Shown: positions 1 to 6,726 of the stretch, one piece after another
How positions within the stretch are numbered: the stretch's first letter is position 1
How the letters are laid out: each line of letters opens with the position of its first letter
Source of the DNA: Planctomycetota bacterium
GTDB taxonomy: Bacteria > Planctomycetota > Phycisphaerae > UBA1845 > Fen-1342
Direction of reading: 5' to 3'
Length of the DNA stretch: 15,825 nucleotides
NCBI GenBank assembly: GCA_030616465.1
Contig: JAUWXH010000005.1
Location: 1-15,825 of the forward strand
Translations under genes and position numbers: made by a program
Notes under the pieces: generated by a model
Seen by the model: only the letters and a program-made list of their open reading frames with translations
Database searches by the model: none
What the model was told of the DNA's origin: nothing

Positions 1-162
1 TTCGTGAAAGAAAACGCGTGAGGGATAGTAGTACAGAACGTCGTCTTCCCCCGCGCCCAGGCCGGCCAACGACCAGATGGGAGCCAGGACGATCCCCGGC
101 AACAGCACCGCCGCCAGCAACACAACTAGCCGCATACCTCGCACGCTCGGCGATGGTAGCAT
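1..162 (-). CDS. N-terminus of a YfhO-like membrane protein (partial, runs off window)
   Basis: The minus strand reads open from an ATG at 162 to the window edge, giving 54 residues with no stop. Residues 10-30 form a hydrophobic segment (signal anchor or first membrane helix), followed by an acidic Gly-rich stretch and the motif DDVLYYYPSR at residues 40-49. A hydrophobic start followed by a 'D-LYYYP-R' motif is what I know from the first periplasmic loop of YfhO-family and related multi-spanning proteins, which are linked to glycosylation of surface polymers. An alternative start is the ATG at 135, directly before the hydrophobic segment; neither start has a strong ribosome binding site. 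The gene is divergent from the DUF1611 gene. Only the N-terminus is visible, so the family call rests on one motif and is tentative; the existence of a coding sequence is better supported than its name. Confidence 0.55.
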   Translation of the reverse strand, partial: MLPSPSVRGMRLVVLLAAVLLPGIVLAPIWSLAGLGAGEDDVLYYYPSRVFFHE

Positions 163-358
163 CTTCACGTGAACGGCACGAGTCTGGAAGCTACTTCACA
201 ACTGTGGCATACGCCTGCAACGTGCGGGACCTCACTGGCTGAAAACCGGTGCGACGGCGAACGAGGGGTCGGAGCACCGACAGACAAGCGGTACACTGAG
301 TACTGTCGAAGACGGATGGGGCGCTGGCGCATAATGCCCCCCATTTGGGAGTTGCCAT
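163..358. promoter_or_regulatory. Divergent intergenic region between the YfhO-like and DUF1611 genes
   Basis: These 196 bp lie between two divergent starts and must carry promoters for both. A CATAAT -10-like box sits at 330-335, about 24 bp before the DUF1611 start codon, but no convincing -35 box is found 16-18 bp upstream. A small hairpin (GTCGG, loop AGCA, CCGAC) lies at 268-281. No convincing gene is seen here; short open frames have no recognisable product. Confidence 0.25.
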
Positions 359-1399
359 ATGCACGTCCTGCCGCCGTACGAGCGAATCCTCGTGCTGACC
401 GAAGGTCATTTGGGCGTCTTCAGCTCGAAGACGGCCGCCTGCCTGCTACGCTATCGCGGCCAAGACGTGGTCGGTGTGATCGATTCGGTCGCCGCCGGGA
501 CGGACGTGCGGACGGCGATTTCCTGGGCCCCGCCAGTGCCGGTTTTCGCGAACGTCGCGGCGGCGACCGGCTCGCAGCCCCAGGCGTTGTTCATCGGTAT
601 TGCTCCCGTGGGCGGGGCGCTCCCGCCGCAGATGCGACAGCACGTCCGGGATGCGCTGCAAGCCGGCATCGATGTGGTGAGTGGGCTGCACGCCTATTTG
701 AGCGATGACGAGGAGTTCGTTAAGGCAGCACGGCAGAGCGGAGCCCGCCTGTTCGACCTACGGCGACCACCGACGCCGGGTGTGATCGCCGGCGGGCGGG
801 CACGCGGGACACGGTGTCGGCGGGTTCTGACGGTCGGGACGGACGGCAACGTCGGGAAGATGGTTACCGCATTCGAGCTGAAGCGTGCGGCTCAGCAGCG
901 AGGGCTGGATGCCCGTCTGGCGGCGACCGGACAGACCGGGATCATGATCGAGGGCTGTGGCATCGTCGTCGATGCGATGGTGGCGGATTTTGCCGCCGGG
1001 GCCGCGGAGCAGGTCGTCCTGGACATCGGGGACTGCGAGCTCGGTATCATCGAGGGGCAGGGGAGCATCGCTCATCCGGGCTACTCGGGTGTCACGCTGG
1101 CCCTGCTGCACGGGGCCTGTCCGGACGCGATGATCCTGGTGCACCACGCCGGGCGGACACGCTACAAGGCCGAGCCCCACGACCCGATCCCGCCGCTCGG
1201 TCGCCTCTGCGCCGCCTATGAACAGGCTGCCTCTCTGCTGCACCCGGCGCGGGTAGTCGCCGTGGCCATCAATGGCTTCGACGTGGAAGAGCGCCTCGTG
1301 CAGGCCGAGATGCGGCGAATCGAGCGGGAACTGAAGGTTCCCGTCGCCGATCCGATCACGCCGGATGTCCAGCGCCTGCTGGCGGCAGTGGCAGAGTGA
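359..1399 (+). CDS. DUF1611 family protein (DgcN-like, P-loop)
   Basis: A 346-residue protein of the DUF1611 family, often annotated as an NAD-dependent epimerase/dehydratase and, for some members, renamed D-glutamate N-acetyltransferase DgcN. The N-terminal half is a Rossmann-like domain (residues about 8-140). The C-terminal half carries a P-loop-like motif GTDGNVGK at residues 160-167, then the family signatures GQTG at 191-194, VVDAMVADF at 203-211, IEGQGS at 231-236 and a GVTLALLHG segment at 244-252. The ATG at 359 has GGGAG at 347-351, seven bases upstream, which supports this start. In marine bacteria DgcN acts with the epimerase DgcA in D-glutamate use; no dgcA-like gene is nearby, so that substrate should not be assumed. 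The stop codon overlaps the start of the Nudix gene, implying co-expression. Confidence 0.85.
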   Translation: MHVLPPYERILVLTEGHLGVFSSKTAACLLRYRGQDVVGVIDSVAAGTDVRTAISWAPPVPVFANVAAATGSQPQALFIGIAPVGGALPPQMRQHVRDALQAGIDVVSGLHAYLSDDEEFVKAARQSGARLFDLRRPPTPGVIAGGRARGTRCRRVLTVGTDGNVGKMVTAFELKRAAQQRGLDARLAATGQTGIMIEGCGIVVDAMVADFAAGAAEQVVLDIGDCELGIIEGQGSIAHPGYSGVTLALLHGACPDAMILVHHAGRTRYKAEPHDPIPPLGRLCAAYEQAASLLHPARVVAVAINGFDVEERLVQAEMRRIERELKVPVADPITPDVQRLLAAVAE

Positions 1400-1881
1400 C
1401 CGAGGGCCAGCCTGACGGCAAAGCCGCTTTCTCAGGTGCGGAGCTGCCGATGGATAACAGTGTGCGACCGCGGGAAGGGGTTGTCGTCGTGGTCATACGC
1501 GACGGACGCCTGCTGATAGTCCGACGGGCGCCCGGCGTGCCGGCCGGCGGTGCCTGGTGCTTCGTCGGCGGGGCCATCGAGCCCGGCGAGTCGCAGCCCC
1601 ACGCCGTGGTGCGCGAATTCCGCGAAGAGGTCGCCGGACGCGTCCACCCGATCAAGAAGATTTGGGAGTACGCACGCCCGGACGGAAAGCTGAGGCTCCA
1701 CTGGTGGCTGGCCGAGCTGGATGCCGATGAGCTGCGGCCCGATCCGGCTGAGGTATCCGAGGTGCGCTGGTGCATGCCGGCGGAAATCCAGGCATTGCCG
1801 GGAGTGCTGGCGAGCAACCTGACGTTCCTACGCGAGGTGGGATACCGGTTGATCGATCGGCGGCGGCCGGGACGAGACTGA
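1396..1881 (+). CDS. Nudix hydrolase
   Basis: A 161-residue Nudix domain protein, from a family that hydrolyses nucleoside diphosphates linked to another moiety. The Nudix box runs from GGAIEPGE to REFREEV (roughly residues 56-75), with the metal-binding RE..EE glutamates present. The canonical Gly after EE is shifted: the sequence reads EEVAG rather than EExGU. The GTG start at 1396 overlaps the DUF1611 stop as GTGA, a typical sign of translational coupling. An ATG at 1450 preceded by GGAG with six bases spacing would give a 143-residue protein starting just before the first beta strand and is a serious alternative. The substrate cannot be read from sequence; a housecleaning or NADH/ADP-ribose type role is possible. 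About 250 bp separate it from infB. Confidence 0.88.
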   Translation: MTEGQPDGKAAFSGAELPMDNSVRPREGVVVVVIRDGRLLIVRRAPGVPAGGAWCFVGGAIEPGESQPHAVVREFREEVAGRVHPIKKIWEYARPDGKLRLHWWLAELDADELRPDPAEVSEVRWCMPAEIQALPGVLASNLTFLREVGYRLIDRRRPGRD

Positions 1882-1892
1882 GGGCCGGCCAA

Positions 1893-1938
1893 AACTTCCG
1901 CAGAAATAGGCCGCCGCCGCTGGCGTAAGTCGGAAGTT
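1893..1938. repeat. Inverted repeat upstream of infB
   Basis: AACTTCCG at 1893-1900 is repeated inverted as CGGAAGTT at 1931-1938, 12 bp after the Nudix stop and about 190 bp before the infB start. With a 30-nt, GC-rich loop it could be a weak terminator-like stem or a protein-binding site. There is no T-tract after it. Function unknown. Confidence 0.3.
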
Positions 1939-2128
1939 GGTGGTATGTTACGTCTTAAGAAAGCGAATACGCGACACCTGGGAACCGGCTGCTGCGGTGA
2001 GCGGGCGGTCTGGTCTGAGGTTATTGTGTGCGCTCTTCTCGGCACCGGTTGAGAAGGGGCGGGGAGAGTGTTTCTTGCCCGGCACAGGCCGGGCCCTGGT
2101 ACTAACTCGATTGCCTGCGGAGATTTGC

Positions 2129-4816
2129 GTGGCCAAAACCTTGCGAGTGCATGCGTTGGCCAAAGAGCTGGGTGTCGCCAGCAAGGAGGTCATTGCCAAG
2201 TGCAAGGCCGAGGGCATCGAGCTGAAGAACCACATGGCCGCGATCTCCGCCGGCTTGGCCGAATCCATTCGCGAATGGTTCAGTGTCGCCGCCGACGTCA
2301 CCTCGGTCGAGGCGGCCTTGCCCGTGGACCTGAACAAGTTCCGCAAGGCTCGTCGGAAGAAGACTACCAAGGAGCCCGAAGCCGCCTCTATAACAGCAGA
2401 GCAGGCCGCGCCGGAAGCGGCCACGGCAGTTGCCGAGGCACCGCCCCCCGAGGCCGACACCGCCGTAGCGGTGGCCGAAGCCCCGCAGGGGCCCGCCGTG
2501 GCCGAGGAGCTGGCGGCTGCCGCCGCGCTGGAAGAAGCCGAGGCCGAACCGGCAGCCGAGGTTGAGACCATCGCGGCAAAGGCGCCGGAAGAGCCGGTGC
2601 CCGAGGCCGAGCCGGAGGCCCCGCCTCGCGAGCCGATCAAACCGGCCGGGCCGCAGGTGGTTCCCGAGCCGGCGCTGCTCCAGGGCCCGCGCGTGATACG
2701 GGTGGAGAAGCCCGAGCCGATTCAAGTGCGGCGACCGGGGCCGAGACCCTTCGCGCCGGCTGCGTCGGCAGGCCAGCCCGAAGTGGCCGCCGAGGGAGAG
2801 GCCGGGCGCGGGCGGGGGCGTAAGCGGAAAGATGAGGTAGAGACGCCGCGCGCCCGGGGACGCAGCCCGCGTAGGCAGGGCCGGGCGGCCGAGGTGGTCG
2901 TCGAGCGGTTACGCGAATGGCGTGACCAGGACGTGTTGGACCGCAAAGAGCGTCTGGCGGGTGCAACGGGACATGGCCTGCGCGATCGGCGGGCCGCGGA
3001 GCGCCGACGCCAGGCAACCGCCGGCGGAGCGGCCGCAGCCCCAGTCCGCAAGGCCCCCGTGGAGATCATCGCCCCGATCATGCTCCGGGACTTTTGCGCC
3101 GCACTCGGTGCGCCGTTCAATGTCGTGCTGGGAAAGCTGGTCGAGCACGTCGGCAAGATCATGACTATCACTCAAAGCATCGACGCCGAGACGGCCGAGT
3201 TGGTGGCGTACGATCTGGGCGTCACGCTCAAGGTGGTCGAGGCCCGCAGCGCCTTGGAGCAGTTCGAGCAGGAATTCAAAACCCGTGAGCGGGCGAACCT
3301 GCAGCCGCGGCCGCCGGTGGTGGCGATGCTCGGCCACGTGGACCACGGCAAGACGTCGCTCCTGGATCGGATTCGTCGGACCAACGTGGTAGCCGGGGAG
3401 GCCGGCGGAATCACCCAGCACATCGGGGCCTATCGCATCGACCGCGCGGATTGGCACGTCACCTTCGTGGACACGCCCGGCCACGAGGCCTTCACCTCCA
3501 TGCGGGCCCGCGGCGCGAGCCTGACCGACGTGGTCGTCCTGGTGGTGGCCGCCGACGACGGCGTGATGCCCCAGACCGTCGAGGCGATCAACCACGCCCG
3601 AGCGGCGGGCGTGCCGATCGTGGTGGCGTTGAACAAGATTGACCTGGAGAACGTCGATCTGAACAAGGTTTATTCCCAGTTGGCCGGGCAGGACCTGGCC
3701 CCGGCGGAGTGGGGCGGCCAGACCGACTTGATCAAGACCAGCGCCGTGACGGGGGAGGGCATTGATGAGCTGGTCGCGCACCTGAGCACACTCAGCGAGT
3801 TGCTGGAGCTGGAGGCCGACCCCGCGGCCCCCGTGCACGCCACCGTGATCGAGGCCCAGATGCAGGAAGGGCAGGGCATGGTCGCGCAGATATTAGTGCG
3901 CGAGGGGACGCTCACCACGGGGCAGGCGGTGGTATGTGGCCCCGGCGCGGGGCGTGTCCGGGCGCTGTTGGACGACCGGGGCAAACGGGTCAAGCAAGCC
4001 GTGCCCGGCACACCGGTGCAGGTCGTCGGGCTGGATGAGTTGCCGGCCGCCGGCGATTCACTCTACCAGGTCAACGACGTTTCCCAGGCCAAGGATTTCG
4101 CCGCCGAAGCACGCGACCGCCGCCGCCAAGAGGCCTTGCAGGTGATCCGCAAACCGCAGAGCCTCGAGGAGCTCCTGCGCGGCCGGCAGGAAGGCGAGGT
4201 GCCGGAGCTGAACATCATCGTCAAGGCCGACGGGCAGGGTTCGGTTGACGCCTTGTGCGCCAAGCTCGAGAGCTTCCCCGCGGACAAGGCCCGCGTGAAC
4301 ATCCTGCACGCCGCCGTGGGGGCCATCAGCGAGGCCGACGTGGCTCTGGCCCAAGCCTCGCGCGCGGTGGTGATCGGGTTCCACGTGGTGGCGGAAGACC
4401 ACGCCCGCCAGTTGGCGGATCAGGTGGGCGTCGAGATTCGCTCGTACCGGGTGATCTATGAGGTTGAGGGCGACGTGCGCAAGGCCCTGGAAGGCCTGCT
4501 GGCGCCGGAGGAGCGCGAGGAAGCCCGCGGAAAGGCCGAGGTTCGCCAGATCTTCAACATCTCGCGCGGCGGGACGGTCGCGGGTTGTCTGGTGGCCGAC
4601 GGGATCGTCGCCCGAAACCACCGGGTGCGGCTGGTACGCGACGGGCGGATCGTGGTGGAGGACGCGGCGATCGGGTCGCTGCGGCGCTTCAAGGATGATG
4701 TGCGCGAGGTACGCGCCGGGCTGGAGTGCGGCATCAAGATCGAAGCCTACGACGACCTGAAGCCCGGCGACGTGATCGAGGCATTCGAGAAGATCGAGGT
4801 CGCGCAACGGCTGTAG
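2129..4816 (+). CDS. infB: Translation initiation factor IF-2
   Basis: IF-2 is the GTPase that brings initiator fMet-tRNA to the 30S subunit and promotes 50S joining. I place the start at GTG 2129: it has GGAG six bases upstream (2119-2122) and gives the family's usual N-terminus, [14 protein letters not shown]. The frame stays open to 1937, but the upstream residues do not resemble IF-2. Order in the 895-residue protein: IF2_N helices (1-50), an Ala/Glu/Pro-rich linker with an Arg-rich patch (about 70-300), a second IF2_N (about 310-370), then the G domain with G1 GHVDHGKT at 402-409, G2 [11 protein letters not shown]3 DTPGH at 448-452, G4 NKID at 502-505 and G5 SAVTGEG, followed by domains II-IV ending in the initiator-tRNA-binding C2 barrel. 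nusA and the other usual upstream genes are absent; a Nudix gene precedes it. Confidence 0.97.
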   Translation: MAKTLRVHALAKELGVASKEVIAKCKAEGIELKNHMAAISAGLAESIREWFSVAADVTSVEAALPVDLNKFRKARRKKTTKEPEAASITAEQAAPEAATAVAEAPPPEADTAVAVAEAPQGPAVAEELAAAAALEEAEAEPAAEVETIAAKAPEEPVPEAEPEAPPREPIKPAGPQVVPEPALLQGPRVIRVEKPEPIQVRRPGPRPFAPAASAGQPEVAAEGEAGRGRGRKRKDEVETPRARGRSPRRQGRAAEVVVERLREWRDQDVLDRKERLAGATGHGLRDRRAAERRRQATAGGAAAAPVRKAPVEIIAPIMLRDFCAALGAPFNVVLGKLVEHVGKIMTITQSIDAETAELVAYDLGVTLKVVEARSALEQFEQEFKTRERANLQPRPPVVAMLGHVDHGKTSLLDRIRRTNVVAGEAGGITQHIGAYRIDRADWHVTFVDTPGHEAFTSMRARGASLTDVVVLVVAADDGVMPQTVEAINHARAAGVPIVVALNKIDLENVDLNKVYSQLAGQDLAPAEWGGQTDLIKTSAVTGEGIDELVAHLSTLSELLELEADPAAPVHATVIEAQMQEGQGMVAQILVREGTLTTGQAVVCGPGAGRVRALLDDRGKRVKQAVPGTPVQVVGLDELPAAGDSLYQVNDVSQAKDFAAEARDRRRQEALQVIRKPQSLEELLRGRQEGEVPELNIIVKADGQGSVDALCAKLESFPADKARVNILHAAVGAISEADVALAQASRAVVIGFHVVAEDHARQLADQVGVEIRSYRVIYEVEGDVRKALEGLLAPEEREEARGKAEVRQIFNISRGGTVAGCLVADGIVARNHRVRLVRDGRIVVEDAAIGSLRRFKDDVREVRAGLECGIKIEAYDDLKPGDVIEAFEKIEVAQRL

Positions 4817-4851
4817 TCGGCGGGGGCCGGGTTGCGCAATCGTGCTGAGTG

Positions 4852-5133
4852 ATGGTAATTGGCGTATTGCGGGTGAGGCTGGGGGTGTTCGAGGCGCGGT
4901 CGCTCAAGGACAAACGCCGCGTCACCAAGAGTCTCAAGGACCGGCTGGCTTCCCGACACAACGTTTCCATCGCGGAGATCGACGACTTGGATCACCGCCA
5001 AGCCGCCACGCTGGCACTGGCCATGGTCGCGAATGAGCCGCGCTTTGTGGAAAGCGCGCTGAGCAAACTGGTGGACGAGATCCGGGCGTTCCCCCACGCA
5101 TCGCTGGTGGACTACCAGATCGAGCTCCTGTAG
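4852..5133 (+). CDS. ylxP: DUF503 (YlxP-like) protein
   Basis: A 93-residue DUF503 protein. The start MVIGVLRVRL, the motif ARSLKDKR (about residues 16-23), the RHNVSIAEID segment and the AN-P-FVES end are typical of the family, whose members sit beside infB and rbfA in many bacteria; B. subtilis YlxP is associated with ribosome assembly. I chose ATG 4852 because the family starts M-[IV]-I-G; the preceding GTG at 4849 would add one residue. No clear ribosome binding site is seen beyond a nearby GAG, so translation may be coupled to infB, whose stop lies 35 bp upstream. Length matches the family. The molecular role is not firmly established. Confidence 0.9.
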   Translation: MVIGVLRVRLGVFEARSLKDKRRVTKSLKDRLASRHNVSIAEIDDLDHRQAATLALAMVANEPRFVESALSKLVDEIRAFPHASLVDYQIELL

Positions 5134-5188
5134 GGCGCGGCACGCGCCTGCCCGTCGGCGTCTGATGGGTACCGGCCTCGGAGGCCGG
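5134..5188. promoter_or_regulatory. Two GC-rich hairpins between DUF503 and rbfA
   Basis: Immediately after the DUF503 stop, GGCGCG / CGCGCC (5134-5139, 5143-5148, loop GCA) forms a perfect six-bp stem. A second perfect seven-bp stem, CCGGCCT / AGGCCGG, lies at 5172-5188 with loop CGG. Neither is followed by a T-tract, so a classic intrinsic terminator is unlikely. They may act as RNA processing or stabilising structures, or attenuate expression into rbfA. The rest of the 102-bp gap to rbfA shows nothing else. Confidence 0.45.
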
Positions 5189-5235
5189 GTCGGCCCGGCG
5201 ACGATTCGTGCCCTCACAGCCAAAGCGAGACAAAC

Positions 5236-5661
5236 GTGTCGCGCAGGACCGAGCGAGTTGCCAGCCTGATTCGAACGGTCGTCGCCGAGGCGATTCAGAA
5301 CCGTCTCAGCGACCCGCGAATCGCACCGCTGACCTCGGTCACGCGCATCGAGGTGAGTGCTGACCTGTCCGTCGCCCGGGTGTACGTGAGCGTACTGGCC
5401 GACGAGGGCCGCCGACAGTTGTGCCTGCGCGCATTGTGCCACGCCGCCGGGCGCTTGCGCTCCTTCGTTGCCGAAGCGGTCACGCTGCGGCACGCCCCGC
5501 GCCTGGACTTTCACCTGGACGATTCGGTTCAGCGAAGTATCGAAACCGTGGAAACTCTCGACCGGATCATGACCGAAATGGGCGAGCGGCCGGCCTGGGA
5601 CGTGCCCGAGCAAGCGGACGACGACGCCGAAGATGGTAACGCTCGGCAGGAGGACGACTGA
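5236..5661 (+). CDS. rbfA: Ribosome-binding factor A
   Basis: RbfA binds the 30S subunit near helix 1 and helix 28 of 16S rRNA and is needed for late 30S maturation. The 141-residue product begins MSRRTERVASLIRTVVAEAI, has the NRLSDPRI turn at about residues 22-29, the conserved SVTRIEVSADLSVARVYVS strand region (about 34-52), the KH-type helix with AAGRLR (about 70-75) and the LRHAPRLDFHLDDS strand; all match the single KH domain of the family. The last 25 residues form an acidic tail rich in Asp and Glu. The start is GTG at 5236 with only a weak GCGAG upstream. The stop is followed after three bases by the next gene. truB, the frequent downstream partner, is absent. Confidence 0.95.
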   Translation: MSRRTERVASLIRTVVAEAIQNRLSDPRIAPLTSVTRIEVSADLSVARVYVSVLADEGRRQLCLRALCHAAGRLRSFVAEAVTLRHAPRLDFHLDDSVQRSIETVETLDRIMTEMGERPAWDVPEQADDDAEDGNARQEDD

Positions 5662-5664
5662 GCC

Positions 5665-6696
5665 ATGCGGGGTGCCACCCAATGCGCACGGCGATTGAAG
5701 CAGGTCTTTCGTTCGCTGCGGATTCGGCTGGGCAAGGTCAGCCGCCCGTCCAGGGGAGACCCCATCACTCAGATGATCCTGGGCATCTTCTCGCGCGACT
5801 TGCCCGAGTCGAAAGCGCGCGAGGCCCTCGACCGGCTGCGCGGGATGGTCGTGGACTACAACGAGCTGCGGGTCATAGCCGCGCTCGAGCTGGCGGAGAT
5901 GCTAGGGGACTATCCCGACGTGCGCCTGAAGTGTGAGGACGTGTCGCGCGCCTTGAACAGCATCTTCGCGCGCGAGCACACGATATCGCTCGACGGAATC
6001 GCGGAGCTCCCCAAGAAGGAGCTGCGCGCCTACCTCGACCAGATCGAGGGCCTGGAGGCCTACACCCGCGCGCGCGTGCAGCTCCAGGGCTTTCAGCGGC
6101 ACGCCATCCCGTTGGACGAAGCCATGTGGGCCTACGCCCGGAACGTCCGCATCGTGGATAAACGTTGCCCGCTGGTGGAGGCCGAGCGCTTCCTGGAACG
6201 GCGAATCCCCGAGCAGGACGCACTCGAGTTTGTCGCGCTGTTCAAGCGGCAGGCCTGGGCGGAAATGGGAGCGCTGGTGCGCAAGGGTGAGGTCGAACGC
6301 ATCCGCAGTGTCCCGCCCGATCGTACGGCCAGCCACATGTTGCAGGTCGCCTCGCAGGCGTCGGCGGCGGCGGCCCGGCCTCCCACGCCGGAAGCGGCAA
6401 AAGACGACCGCACGAAGGTGGCCCCGGCCGGTGCTGCCAGGTCGGGGGCCACTGTCGGGGGCAAGCCGCGCCGGGTGACGGCCGACCGCCGGCGCCCGAA
6501 GCAAAGGGCCCTGGCAAGCCCGAAGGCCAAGGCCAAGCCGAAAGCCGGGACCAGGCCCAAGGCCAAGAGACAGCCCAAGGGCAAGCGCGCCACGGCCGCG
6601 CGCACCAAGCGAAAGACCGCCAAGCGAGAAGCCACGGCGAGCCGACGTTCGGGCCGGCGTTCACGCCGGACGACCCGCCGAACGAAATCGACCTGA
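5665..6696 (+). CDS. Endonuclease III-like HhH-GPD fold protein, catalytic Lys lost, with H1-like basic tail
   Basis: 343 residues in two parts. Residues 32-205 resemble the endonuclease III (Nth) fold. By eye, residues 127-153 (from IEG to LDEA) align without gaps to the Nth helix-hairpin-helix LPGVGRKTA...VDTH: the catalytic Lys position is Tyr133 while the catalytic Asp is kept as Asp151. The N-terminal helix pair (DPITQMILGIFSRD) and the final helices also follow Nth. The four iron-sulfur cysteines (CX6CX2CX5C in Nth) are missing. Residues about 265-343 are almost only Lys, Arg, Ala, Pro, Thr and Ser with KAK, RPK and KRK repeats, like histone H1 C-termini. I infer a DNA- or RNA-binding protein without glycosylase/lyase activity. 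The start ATG has AGGAGG at 5648-5653, 11 bases upstream, inside the rbfA end. The fold call needs a structural check; an rRNA- or nucleoid-associated role is speculative. Confidence 0.7.
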   Translation: MRGATQCARRLKQVFRSLRIRLGKVSRPSRGDPITQMILGIFSRDLPESKAREALDRLRGMVVDYNELRVIAALELAEMLGDYPDVRLKCEDVSRALNSIFAREHTISLDGIAELPKKELRAYLDQIEGLEAYTRARVQLQGFQRHAIPLDEAMWAYARNVRIVDKRCPLVEAERFLERRIPEQDALEFVALFKRQAWAEMGALVRKGEVERIRSVPPDRTASHMLQVASQASAAAARPPTPEAAKDDRTKVAPAGAARSGATVGGKPRRVTADRRRPKQRALASPKAKAKPKAGTRPKAKRQPKGKRATAARTKRKTAKREATASRRSGRRSRRTTRRTKST

Positions 6697-6726
6697 TGTC
6701 ACGAGGCACTTGTCTGCCAGAGCATC

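Noticed and set aside
18..409. Short open frames at the left edge, both strands
   Set aside because: They overlap the better supported partial membrane-protein start and the DUF1611 leader, and the products are Arg/Pro-rich with no motif.
1893..1949. Sigma-70 type promoter before infB with -10 TATGTT at 1944
   Set aside because: No matching -35 box at proper spacing; not reported as a promoter.
1937..2128. 64-codon N-terminal extension of infB in the open frame
   Set aside because: The extension has no IF-2 similarity, while GTG 2129 has a good Shine-Dalgarno and gives the conserved N-terminus.
2909..3838. Long minus-strand open frame opposite infB
   Set aside because: It is the antisense of a fully conserved IF-2 G domain; its product is His/Arg/Gly-rich with no domain, as expected in GC-rich antisense frames.
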